64,000 nucleotides of DNA from Oenanthe sinensis (lineage: Eukaryota; Streptophyta; Magnoliopsida; Apiales; Apiaceae): assembly GCA_028671895.1 (NCBI GenBank), contig CM053809.1:4447501-4511500 (forward strand), written 5' to 3'. The translations under genes and the position numbers were made by a program. A model generated the notes under the pieces. That model did not search any database, had not been told where the DNA came from, and saw nothing but the letters and a program-made list of their open reading frames with translations. Shown here piece after piece: positions 46,430 to 58,511 of this stretch (its first letter is position 1; each line of letters starts with the position of its first letter).

Positions 46430-48060
46430 TTTCATGTGTACTAGAAATGCTAAATGTAATATCTATGTAATGGTTGATGATAACTCAACAATAGAACAGG
46501 ACATGTAATAATATGCAGGTGCACGTAAATCTTGGATCACAGAGTTCAGTTAAGACAAAGTATCAAAGGATCATCTACAGACTTGAAGCTCACTGGAAGA
46601 AGTTCATTAACATGTTCAGGCCTCAGTGGAGAATAAAAGATGTTGACATCTATTCAAGGATGTGGAAGCTATAGAAGATTGTCTTAGTCTATGAAGATTT
46701 CAGTGCATTACAATCGAAGCTACAAGTAAGGTTTGCAAAGAAGAATGTGGAATCATGTTCGGAATCAAGAGCCCCTATCAAGACTAGTCATTTATGAACC
46801 AGACCGTTGCATCAAGTGTCAGGACATTGGAGGCAAGCTCTCGTCGGTTAATATGGTTTTAATCATTCTAAAGTTGTTGGTTTTCTTGAGTCATGTGGAG
46901 GATCAACAAAGGTGGTAAATCAGTGTTGGAAAAATGCCAGCCTAATGGATAAGGGACAGATGGCACAACCTGATTGGATCTTATTAAAGCTTCACAGATT
47001 AGAAGGCCAAATACTTGGACGTGGTGGAGTCACGTATACGGGGCCAAGTATTTGGATAAGGAAGTCTACACAAATTGAAGAGTGGAATGGAAATATTTAA
47101 TTTAATTAAATAAAGTATTTATTTAATTATTTATATATTTTATAAATAAAGATATTCTTTATTTATATTTTATATATTTATTAAATATTACTTTTACATT
47201 AAATATTTCCAAAGGCATGCTTGACACATGACTTTGAAGATATGATTTGAGTGGACAAGAGTAAAAGGTGGAAAAGCAAAAAGTAAAAAGCTACACCTTT
47301 TTCTATAATAAAAGAAGAAACTCAAGTCTCCATTTTTTAAGTGTGGGTGAGTGTGCATCCGGATGAAAAAAAGAAAAGGGGAGAGAGAGAAAAATTATTC
47401 TCTCCCCCATGGCCAAACTAGATCTTGAGTATATTTGTAGCCATGATTTTCTTTATTATACCACTCCTCTATTCTTCTATTGAAAACACTTGTTAAATCT
47501 TGTATAGAAGATAGGGTTGATTTTTGTCTCCTAGATCTACAAAATGTAATAGTTTTAGAGGAGACAAAAATCACTTCTTTGTTATGTTCTTGAGATAGAA
47601 ATTTCGAGATAGAAATTTCGAGACAGAAATTTCGAGAGAGAAATTTCGAGACAGAAATTTCGAGACAGATATTTCGAGACAGAAATTTCGAGACAGAAAT
47701 TTCGAGACAGAAATTTCGAGACAGAAATTTCGAGATAGATATTTCGAGATAGAAATCTCGAGATAGAAATCTCGAGATAGAAATGTCGAGATAGATATTT
47801 CGAGATAGATATTTCGAGATAGATATTTCGAGATAGAAATTTCGAGATAGAAATTTCGAGATAGATATTTCGAGATAGATATTTCGAGATAGAAATTTCG
47901 AGATAGATATTTCGAGATAGAAATTTCGAGATAGAAATTTCGAGATAGAAATTTCGAGATAGAAATTTCGAGATAGATATTTCGAGATAGAAATTTCGAG
48001 ATAGATATTTCGAGATAGATATTTCGAGTTAGAAATCCTATATAGAATTTCTACTTAGAA
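46430..48060 (+). repeat. Element F LTR relic (boundaries approximate)
   Basis: GATAACTCAACAATAGAACAGGACA (46480-46505) and GAAGTTCATTAACATGTTCA (46600-46620) match the C LTR start. ATGAACCAGACCGTTGCATCAAGTGTCAGGACATTGGAGGCAAG (46793-46840) matches the A LTR. TATA-like TATAATAAAAG is near 47303. A 14-bp array follows at 47592. I could not fix either end: no clear CA plus primer site is visible. Confidence 0.65.
47592..48037 (+). repeat. 14-bp minisatellite, about 31 copies
   Basis: Unit GAGATAGAAATTTC with mostly two alternatives at each of two positions: GATA/GACA and GAAATTT/GATATTT. The array is about 445 bp long. TTTCGAGATAGAAA is close to self-complementary at TTTCGA. There are no unique spacers, so it is not a CRISPR array. 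Confidence 0.95.
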
Positions 48061-50929
48061 GGCTGTTTCAACATGACACATGATTACATAGCTTAACTTT
48101 TATTTAAAACAAAAATTGTTTTTCTCTCTAATTGTTTTTAGTTTAATAATTAATTTAATAATTAAATTTGAATTTAATTATTTAAAATATTTTGGAAATA
48201 ATTTTTAAATTTAAATAATTTATTTTTCAAGTTTATTTTACATCTTGGAAGATATTTTATTTTCTTTTAAATTTTAGAGTCAAATATTTTATATTTTTAA
48301 TATTCTTAGTTAAGAATTTTATTAATTTGAAAACTAAAATTAATCTTAAAATCCAATTTAATTTCTTTTGAGTTTAATATTCTTAAAAGTATATTGAGAA
48401 TTATTTTTGAGGTTTAATAATTTATTTCTCATAAAACTTTAATTACAAATTTTATAAAACTCTTTGGAAAATATTTCTGGATTGAAATAATTTATTTTCA
48501 TGAACATTTTAAATATTTTGAGAATTTAGTATTTCTATTTCAAAATTATGTTTTCGAGTTGTTTTATTTTAATTATAATTTAAGCTTGGAAGTTTTAATT
48601 ATAAATTTCATAAAACTTTTTGGAAAATCATCTTGGTTGAAATAATTTATTTTCAAGAATATCTTAGATGACTTGAAAATTTATTATTTTTATATCAAAC
48701 TTATATTTTCAATCTGTTTTATTTTAATTATAATTGAAACTGTTTTGGATTATAAATTCTATAAAACTCTTTGGAAATTAATTTTGATTTGAAATAATTT
48801 CTTTTTCAGGATTATTTAATATACCTTGAAAATTTTGTTATCTCTATATCAAAACTTTCTTTTCGAATTATTTTATTTTATTTATAATTTGAAATTGAGA
48901 AATTTATTATTATTTATCAAAAAAACGCATTTTCAATTTATTTTGATTATTTAAATTCCTAAAAAATTAAATACTTCTGTTTGAACAAAATGCTTTATTA
49001 ACCGAAACAACAGGTTTTGATTCTTCATTCGTTGAGGACAAACGAACTGACTGAAGAACATTCTAATGGAGTTTAGACCTGATCTTACCATTGGAGATGT
49101 ATTTTTACATCGATCTACTCAGTGGATCATTTGGTTATTGAAAGGGGATTAGTTCATTTAGGGAAGAGTCTTCGATCAGTGGTTTTCGAATCAATATATG
49201 AAGAATTTGGGATTTTGAAAAGGAATTCAGTTTATCGGTCAAAGAACCAAAACAACAATTAAAGATTTGGTTAAAGGACATCAATGACAAAAATACACAA
49301 GGTTTGATTATCACTGACATATGATAATCAAGGGGTTATTGCTACACATACAAAGAAGAGTGATCTTTTCAAGCAGAACATGAGACATTCTATGTCGAGG
49401 TCTTTAAGCAGAACAATCAGGTATCAGTTTGGGTTGAAGTAGGAACATCATTGGTTATTGAGGTCAAATGCAAGGATACTTCCATGAGTGTCAGTAGAAT
49501 GGAAATTGATTTGGATTAATTGATTATCACTCGAGATGGAATGCTAAGCATCGCTCAGGTATACTTTCTAACTAGTTTATACTTGTTTGATTCAATTATA
49601 GAGTATTAAGTGCTGAACTGCATTATATTATAAGTTTGATGTAATGCATGTCTCACCTTGATTTCTATATAAATTAGATAACTTATGCTAGTTTGTTAGT
49701 GTTGCTTGTTTATCAGTATTTGACTTCATGATTAGATCTTGTGTGATTTAATGCTTGCTTTACGAAAATTGATCATGTTAGCATATAGAGTCTTAGGTAT
49801 TTGTAGGGGTACATTTACCGGAAAGAGTATTTGCTGCATGCTAAGTGCCTTGATGTTTACATTGTCTATAATCTGTTTATACTCGCATGGTTGTATTAAA
49901 TGCTATATATGATCATGTGCTTGTTAAGATGAGTTTGTTTCTAATTTGGGAATTGTCTAGGGGTCAGTATAATAAACCATGAATTAAATTTTTAAATCTA
50001 AATTGACTCAGGTAATTAGAGATAATACAATGTTAAAGTGAACAACAAAGGTGATTTAGAAGAATTAGGAATCTGAGTGATTGATTCTTCTATGACTACA
50101 TATATGTACGACATGATTCTTATAGACTGCTAGTCCACCTTAAGTTATGTTGGGATCACTGAGCTCATAGCCAAGACTACTTGTTGAGGCTGATATATAT
50201 GAGGAGTGATCAGTCAGATAAGAATGAGCATGTTGAACTGGAATGCTTTGTTGTTAACTATGTTTAGAAATAACTCTAACCCTTGGGCTCAATCAAATTG
50301 AGGACCACGTGTCTTAATCATTTGTGAATGCAGAGTATCTTTCAACATGTACAAGTTATATATCTCTGACATTTTCATGCTCGAGGCATGTAACTACTTT
50401 TGCTTTGGTATTCAAATGGTTAAGCAAGGTTACCTATTTTTCTTGAATGATCTGAAGCACAATATTAAGGAAGACCTAGGGAATTCTTTGCGAAGGGTTT
50501 CCTAATATCAGTTCGAGGATGAACAGTATTGATCGGGGTCAAGAGAAATAGAAGCTCATTCTACTGGAAGTGAGGTTATTGCTGACACGAAATGTAATGC
50601 TTATGATGAAGTCAACTATTCGTTGAAGTTTATCAGAATGGAGTTAGCTGCAACAACAAGTGATGCTCTCACACTTGGTTTATCATCTAATACTTGGTTT
50701 ATCAAGATAATAGATTCGACGGTAAAGATGAAGTTGGTGAGAAATGACTACTTCTAATAAAATTCTTTTAAGAAGGACATTAGTGAAGAATGTTAGTTGA
50801 AGGGAAGTCAAGTCAAAGGCTACCCTGTTTAGTTTTGGTGTTTGTTCGTGCATTCGATAGATGAATCATCTCAGTGATTAATCACATTCAAAGGATTAAG
50901 CAGATTGCTGTAAGAACACTTTGAGGGCA
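48061..50929 (+). other. Element F internal region, non-coding or unrecognisable
   Basis: AT-rich sequence to about 49000, then mixed sequence with no gene I can recognise. Gag and protease of F should lie here but are beyond recognition by eye. Confidence 0.4.
48451..48910 (+). repeat. Three imperfect ~153-bp tandem repeats
   Basis: Units start at about 48451, 48605 and 48757. Each opens TTNTATAAAACTCTTTGGAAA-like and contains TTGAAATAATTTNTTTTCA and TTTTATTTTAATTATAATT. Very AT-rich; they may extend upstream in a more decayed form. Confidence 0.7.
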
Positions 50930-52234
50930 GGTAATGGAATTTGTTGACGAACGAAGTTCTATGTTATGTCTGCACTGAAAGGAGTATTCTAGAGTAAAGT
51001 TCAGTTTCCGGACTTCATGACCAAATGGAGGAGTTGATAGGGAAATCCAGACCTTGAGTGAAATTACAAGGATAATGGATAGAGTTAAGGTTTCCTATTC
51101 ACTACGGCTGAATCAGTTGACACAGCAAGTCTAATCAGCAAATGTAAAGAGAAGACATCAAGTAAGATTAATCATGCCTGAAGTCACATGGTGTGATGGA
51201 AGGCTATCTTATTTGGAGTTAAGAGCTTATACAGAGTCTGTGATTGATTTAAGATGATCTAGATGCAGTGAACATCATCATCAAGCTCCCTAGCATTAGT
51301 TTGATTTTAGCTCTGAATTTCTAAAGGTTGACATCCTGTTTAGGGCTCAAGATCAGATGACACCAGATGAAGAAAAGCTGCAAGCAGCATCACAGGGGGA
51401 GCATCAGTAAGTTGGATCAACTAGTCGTGTTTGATGTTCAAAGGCTAGCAGTGCTCATTGAGTAAGAGTTGAGATTCTTAGGAGCACTGAGTGATCCAGA
51501 TTGAGTGATTGCATATTAGAAAGGAAATTGTCAATTTAAAAATAATGCAAGATGATCTCAATCATATATTGAAGAAGACTACTCTACCCACTGAATATCT
51601 AAAAAAACATTAAGGACACATCTGTCATGACAAAGGGTTTTGTGTAACAATATTTCCTAGAGTCAGTTCTTGATGAATCTGGGTAGTAGAGTAGTGATTG
51701 GTCGTGCATGTATAAGAGTATTTCATTGGTTTTTCTGAGTGAATTCAATGAAGACTGAAGATGCACTAACAAATCAAGATTGAGTAGGGTTCGAATCAAG
51801 GAACTAACTCAATTGAACAAGAGGCAGATACACTTAGCACAAGGAATCAATCCACATGAAGACTTGGTATTGATACAGAAGCTGAAGGGTAGTTCGGAGT
51901 TTTTTTTTAGGTCCTACTCTGCTAGTGTCAAGACTACTGGTTTCTAGAGTGCTGAGTTTAGTGAAGCTGCTGCCAAGACCAATATCTACAAGGAAATATT
52001 TGGGTGTTGAAGGTAATGCAGTTTCTGTCTGGATGAGCGTGGTATTGTTTCGAGGAATAATGTTAACTGGTAGCTGAAAAGTTATTCCTGTCCAAATGGA
52101 GTAAACGTTCGATCTCGAAAGGAGTAAACGTTCGATCTCTCGGGCAAAGAGGAGTAATTGTTCATTCAACGATCATACACCAGTAAAAGCTCTATTGACT
52201 AAGGTATGTCACTCTAGTCTAATATTGATTTATT
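50930..52234 (+). pseudogene. pol: Element F Pol relic (INT and RT)
   Basis: Very decayed copia fragments in order on the + strand: an integrase DNG-type segment (about 50935), an AESVDTAS block matching the WAEAVNTA region (about 51110), a GGAS linker (about 51398), ALSDPD-VIAY matching ALxDPDWIIAM (about 51490) and DERGIVSRNNVNW-LKSYS matching DExGxVxRNKARLVAKGYS (about 52030). It is cut by the LTR of element G. Confidence 0.6.
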
Positions 52235-52239
52235 TAAAT

Positions 52240-52983
52240 TGTTTTCCCAATCGTACAAGTAGAAGGGGGGTTGAATACTTGTATGTCTTTTCTGCCCGAT
52301 TTAAAATCAAATTAAGAACAAACTCAAACACAAAAATATGAATAAGTACTGTTTTGTATTATTGATTTGTGAATACAAAACTCTCCTAGGGTGTACACAA
52401 ACCCTAGCAGCTTCTCTGTGTTTATCACAACAACTCTCTCTATCTCTATGCTCTCATAAAATTTCACTCAGATAATTATGCTTCGACTTCCATACCTTTA
52501 CAATTAGGTTACATAGAGTTTATATAGAGAGCTGCCTATCAACTAATAACAGAAAGATAAATTACAATAAGAATATAATTCCTAATTATTAGTTGACAGT
52601 TTCCTTCTAGAATTCTCTTTCTTTCCCATAGCATATCTGCAATATATTTATCTTGATCTTCGAAGACTTTCCATTCCTGTGATCTTTTTCCAAATTTATC
52701 CTCAACTGTATAGACTCTGAAATCTTCAGACTCTGATGATCTTCAGACTCTGATCACATGTAGACTCTGATAGATCACAGACTCTGATAGTCTATAGACT
52801 CTGATCACCTTCCAGACTATGGTTTCATTTTCTACAGAAATTCTTCCAAGTACAAATAACATGAATATTGACTATCTAGACTCTGATTATACATTTCAGA
52901 GACTAGAAAGACTTATTACAAATAAACTAATCTAGACCCTGTTCTAGTATTTTGTACATCATCAAATGAATATATCCTTAACA
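52240..52983 (-). repeat. Element G 3' LTR
   Basis: On the - strand TGTTAAGGATATATTC...to...GATTGGGAAAACA after a C run; 744 bp. Seven exact GACTCTGA words lie in about 52712-52890, plus one-base variants. TATATAAA on the - strand at 52519-52526 is a good TATA box, downstream of the word cluster in the sense direction. Confidence 0.9.
52519..52526 (-). promoter_or_regulatory. Probable TATA box of the G LTR
   Basis: TATATAAA on the - strand, about 190 bp downstream of the last GACTCTGA word and about 280 bp before the LTR end. Confidence 0.6.
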
Positions 52984-52997
52984 ATCTCCCCCTATTT
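52984..52997 (-). other. Polypurine tract of element G
   Basis: AAATAGGGGGAGAT on the - strand, directly before the 3' LTR. Confidence 0.93.
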
Positions 52998-53108
52998 ATG
53001 TTTTATAAAATGTAAGCATAAATCAAGGTTTGATGATGTCAAAACTAAAGAATAAAACTATTAATCTAGAACAGTATAAAAGAATTATAAAGGAAAAAGA
53101 ATTACTTT

Positions 53109-56100
53109 TTATTTAATCTTTTCAAAGGCTGGATTATTCTTCAAAAATGAATTCAGCATATTTTCCTCCACAATTGCCAGAGCCTCACCAATAAATTTCT
53201 ATAATTTCTTCATTTCTTCACTTGAACATTTGATTTGGCAATAAGCTGCTCTAAGATCATTTGCACTGCTTTCTTGATCTTCTAAGTCCTTCAACATCAG
53301 AACACTAACTTTCCCACTCATAGGCTGAAACCCAAAGTAATGACCCACGCCTTCTTAAAATTTAATCTGTTTTTCTTCTAATGGCATGACTTGATCATTT
53401 CCCTCAGTATCAACATATTTTAAAGAAAATTTGCCCATTTGTCGATTTGCCTGTCTGTGCAAAGTCAGCTTCCTGTCAATTTCCTTGAACCATTTGTGAG
53501 TGATAGCCTCTTTGCTTTTGTTTACTTCATAAGCAATTTGCAGTAGGAATCTAATATACTGTAGTTCCTTAGCCTGTTTGAAAAAGATAAAATTTGACTG
53601 ACTAATCCATCTTACACTTCCACCTTCTAAGAAGTAAACCAGCATCTCATTCTTCACTTTTTCTGTACCTCCCTGACCTCCTTGTATCTCCGTTTCAAAA
53701 ACATTATAAACAATTTAAGCAGACACCACTTTATTTAAGTGCTTCTGAGTGATCTTCTCAAACTGCCTATCTGTCAAGGATTGAGGATCCCTGGTTAGAG
53801 TAGATGTTCTGTCAATGTCAGATTCTTCAAATCCTCCAAGACCTATCTTCTTTTTAGCTCTAAGTTGCAGATTTGATTGACTGCACTTCCAGTATGAAGG
53901 TTCTTGAGTTTGATCAGAGTCTGACTTCTTTCTTTGCTTATCAGAGTCTGCCTTAGACTCTGATTTCACATGTCTAGTCCCTGACTGATGTGTTTGAGTT
54001 CTTGATACGCCTGATTGCTTTTGTTGCACATCATCAAGACCCCTAGGACCATGAGAACTATCACCATCATCACCATCTCTCCTCCTTTTAACTCCCCTTG
54101 ATTTATCCTTGCATCCCTCATCCTTATGTCTCCTGGAGGACTCACCTTGCTTCACCTTCTCCCCCTTTTTGACATCATCATCACTGGTGACAGCCAAAAG
54201 AATCTGCTCAAGAACAGTGGAGATATTTTCTTGGGCTGCAATAACTGAATCAACCTTAGTGGTCAAAGCAGAAACTGTAGTTTGAAGAGAGGCTTGAGTG
54301 GTAGTGATAGCAGCTAGAGCATCTTTAAAAGCGACCTCTTTGGATAATTGAAGGGAGTGAATTCTGTCAAATCTTGTATTGAGCAGAGAAGTGGTATTAT
54401 CACACCAGCGAGCTTTGTTTTAATATGAGAAATGTCCTGGACCACACTGGATAATTGAGTAGCAACATCAGGTAGCTTAGCTTTAACAACTCCATCTAAG
54501 ACTTGATCTTCTTCACCAGGATAGTAACCATGTTCCTGTTGAAAAGATTTTTTCTGAAAAGCCTTAAGTCTCTCAGAAAGATGAATATCCAAAATACACT
54601 CAAAAGAATCTTTATCATTGATGCCTCTTTGCTGTGCAGACTCCCAAGACTGAGGAAACACCTGATCAAAATAGATAAAAGAAGGAGTAACATGATCATC
54701 ATCTGCAGAAGTGCACTCCTCAGCAACAGGCTCTAGCTTTGTGAATGGAGGTGTAGACTCTGGTGGTGGTGTAGACTCCGAAACTGCAAACGGGACTATA
54801 GACCCTGACTCCTCCTGAGAGTGATCAGAGACTGTAGACTTTGGAAGTCTAGCCCTTATAGGCATGATTAAGAGTGGTTCTTCTGACTTTGAATATGCAG
54901 CCTCAGTTGTAATTACAGGATTATCCACCAAGGTCTCCATGACCCTATCTGCTCTCCTTGCTAGAGAATCCACCAGATGAAGATGTGGTCTCTGTGTAAA
55001 TGATTTCTGAGCAGCAAGAGCCTCCTCCTGTTTGCCAATCTGCACAATCAGACATAGTGAATTGTCATCCATCCCCCGCTCCAACTCATTGGACCAACTC
55101 TTTGGAAAATCTTGATCCCAATAAGTAAAGCTAGGTTCAGGATACCCTAATCTCTCATGCTCACAGTGGGGTTGGGCAACCACTTTCTCAATCTCACTCA
55201 GGCTCTCTACAGCCTTATCTACCTCTCCTTTTGCCTGGTCCAGTGCCAGCCTCTCATATATTTTGTCACTCAATGTGGAGGGTACACCCAATAAACCTAC
55301 AGAAGAGGGGTTGAGAGATAAAAATGGTGCTCCAATACCTTAACCACCTTGATGGAGGGGAACCCCTTCAAATGTCTGAAGGCTAGGGGTTTCCACCAAG
55401 GGGTGAGCATCAACAGATTCTGAACCCTTACTAGCATCTTCTCTCTTTTCAGAGTCTGTTGGCTCCAGTATTCCAGTCTCAGGGTCTACTCTAGACTCTG
55501 ACTGCTTCAGTATGACTTCATTAGAAGCCAGAGTCTGAGTGTTACCATCTTTGACTGTTGGTGCATGAGACTCCCCCTCAAGGTGGATAGACTCTGATAG
55601 AATAGATTGGGAAATCACTTCATGAGCATCCATCAGAGTCTGTCCTCCCATATCACTAGGGTTCTCATCAGCTCGTTGATGAATTGTCAAGGAGGGCCCA
55701 ACAGCATACTCTCCTGCCCCACTATCACCCAACCTCTGACTAGGTGGTTCTTGTGTGGGTGAGGCAGACTGAGCAACTTTATCACTAGTCACCACTGATG
55801 CACTAGTCCCATCCTCCAACTGTCTTGCATTACCTGCTACCTCCTGTTGCTCTTCAAGAATAAATGCATCCAACTTGTGATGAAAGGCCCTGAGATGGAT
55901 TGCATTGATTGTCTAGGCATCTGTGAGATTGAAGAGATCCTGCAGTTCCCTTCTTACTCTTTGAAAATATGTGCCCTTGAATTGATCCAGTCTACTTTTG
56001 TAGGTTGGATAGATGTATTTGTTGGCAATTGTACCTATATTATGGACAAGATAGTCAGCCACCTGTCTTGACAGAGGTTGAATTTGAGAGATCCATTGAA

Positions 56101-58021
56101 TGGTTGTCCTGTAGGTAACTCCATTATCCCAAATTGCTTCATAGTTAAAAACTGGTTGCTCAATCTCAGTTTCCAACTCAGCAACAGACTCTGATGCTCT
56201 CCTTTTATGGACCTTAAGCTTTTTAGGCTTCTTTGTAATTTTCTGTTCAGAGTCTGGCACACCTAGTGCTTTGAGAACTGCATTAGTTCTGCCTTCTATG
56301 AGCCCAGCTGCTTGTACTTGGAATGAAGAGTTGAATAGGTAGCTGTAGAGATTTTTGACTACATCCTGTGCAGACATTTGTAGCTCCTGTTCCATTCTCT
56401 TCCTTAGGGCTTCATAGGTTGAAAGAAAATCCAAGACTTGAGATTTAGTCTGATATTGCTCTGGATCTTCAACTGATTCCACAAAAGGATATAAGAATAG
56501 CAGTGCCTCATCACTTGGAGTAATGATCTCATCAATTAGGCATGAGGCTGCATCCAATGGCATTCCTTCCCAAAATGTTTCATGATCAGAGTCTAAAGGC
56601 AGTCTAGACTCTAACTCAACATTAGACTCTAATTCAGGTGTTTTCTTGATTTCAGAGTCTGGCTCTGCAGGAGCCTTGGGAGCATCTGTTTCCTGCAAAA
56701 CAGGGTTAGTAATAATAACAGGCTTGTGTGTGTGTGCAGAATAAGCCTTCCTTAACCTTTTGTACTTCTTAGCAAAAGATTTCTCAGTAGACTCAATGTG
56801 AGAATCCTGAGGTGCTTCCCTAGGTTTGTCAGAGTCTGTAGCCTTTTGAGAGTCTACAGACTTGGCTTGAAGGTTAGAATCAAGTGTATCATGACCTTCC
56901 TTTAGCAAAGAAAGTCCTTCAACAACTTGCTTCTCTAGTGGATTGAGCTCCTCATCACTGTGCTCATCTATAAGCCTAGATTGAATCAATTTTCTCCTCT
57001 TTACAACTGGTGCCTGTTGAGAGACACCAGAGGTTGGTTTCTTTTTGGATTTTGGTTTGGAAGATTGTATAATTGAAGGGGATTGGGTGACTTGGGTAGG
57101 TGCAGGGGGACTCTCCATTACTTGTTCCTGCACCATTTCACCACTAAAAAATAAAGCATTGTAGATAGAAGGTTTGTAGGATGAGAGTTTTACCTGCATT
57201 ACCTGTGGATATGTCATTGCAGGTAGACTCTTCTTCTTGTCATCAATTCTCTTAATGTCAGAGAATATCCTCCTTTGCTGTTTGTATGCCTGCACACAGC
57301 AATCATCTGCCAACTTGGTTGACATGTCAGGAATGAAGTGATTGAGGAGAATCATAAGAAATCTATGATAGTAGACTTTCTTTCTCCCCTCATGCACATT
57401 ATTTAATTTTGCTCCCATTTGAGTGAGCAACATATCACCAATGTTGATTATTCTATCAAATAGGAGACTATGACCAATTTGATAAGTAATAGCAGTAATA
57501 GCATCAAATCCACTACACTTACCAGTAAAACACTTAGCAATTTGATCGAAGAAAAATGACCATTCTTTCCTTAAGTAAGGCCTAGTTATCTTGTTCATGT
57601 TATCTAAGCTAGCAGAATAACCTATTGCCTTAAACATGCTTTTAATGTCATCATCAGATACAATTTCATCAAAAGAAGATTTAACAGGCAGTTTAAACAC
57701 AGAATTAAGCACATCTGTAGTGACATCAAATGTAGTCGAACCAAAGGTAAACATTATTTTACCTGGTTGATCCTGAGAAGGATCAACTACCTTTGTAGTG
57801 CTCCATGCTTGTGATACAGCATACATGTGAATGACTGGTGATGCCTTGAGAATGTAGTGTAGCTCGGATTGCTCCAAGAAATCCATCACAGGGTAGTAGT
57901 CAGCGTCTACCCCTTTCTTATCTCCAAGAGCAGCAACATGATTTGTGGTCATGAACTCGAAATCCCCAAATGTGAACGCAATCGCCTTGGCTCCCCTCAT
58001 GACAGTAGAAATGGCAGCCAT
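53109..58021 (-). pseudogene. Element G third ORF, broken (about 1,630 codons)
   Basis: The start is the ATG giving MAAISTVMRGAKAIAFTFGD; the first 702 codons are open. N-terminal domain about residues 20-260: LKASPVIHMYAVSQAW, KIMFTFGSTTFDVTTDVLN, LRKEWSFFFDQIAKCFTGK, YYHRFLMILLNHFIPDM. A KPKSKKK basic linker, long acidic Ser-rich parts and a coiled-coil-like region near 54200-54400 follow, then KKGEK at a purine tract (54156-54170). Lesions: TAG at 55913 (relatives would have Gln), TAA at 55340, a frameshift near 54420, TAA at 53715, TAA at 53355 and one more near 53199. No signal peptide or membrane helix seen. Similar in plan to the A and D third ORFs. The many G-family words in it are translated as DSD/ESE-type peptides. 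Confidence 0.83.
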
Positions 58022-58511
58022 TAAAGTTGTTGAGTTGAAAGTGATGGAGAAGCTTGAAGAAATTAGCTAGGGTTCGTAAAAAGCTCTGTGAATATTTTTG
58101 CCTTAGAAATCAATTACAATAAACAAGTGAGTAAATTGTATGAAAAATTCTATTTTGTTCAAGTTGCATACTATACACACGAGTCTATACCCTGTCTCTG
58201 GTCAAAAAATAATTGTTACCGCCTATTTCAAGTCATTTGAACATTTTAAATGCAATCAGAGTCTGTAGACGCGAATTTTAACCGTTTCAGAGTCTAGGCG
58301 ATAATTTTCTCAGAGTCTACTGACTTTCAGAGTCTACAGACTCGTTAGAGTCTACAGACTCATCAGAGTCTACAGACTCGTCAGAGTCTAAAAACTAGAC
58401 TATGTCAAGGTAAAATACCAAACAAAATGTTGCACTAACAATTAATCACAGTGTGTTAAGACAGGGACTATAATTAAAGTACATACCTTGCTTCTTGCAA
58501 TTTTTGATCAC
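58022..58511 (-). other. pol-ORF3 spacer of G
   Basis: 490 bases without a gene. It holds the word cluster at 58257-58392 and a weak TATA-like GGTATAG element near 58185-58195 on the - strand. Confidence 0.6.
58257..58392 (-). repeat. AGAGTCT word cluster upstream of G ORF3
   Basis: Seven AGAGTCT words in 136 bp, several as TCAGAGTCTACAGACTC, which joins two inverted half-words. It is the same word as in the G LTR and sits at the same spacer position as the clusters of A and D. Confidence 0.9.

Noticed and set aside
47592..48037. CRISPR-like regular repeat
   Set aside because: The units abut with no unique spacers, and the setting is a plant LTR.
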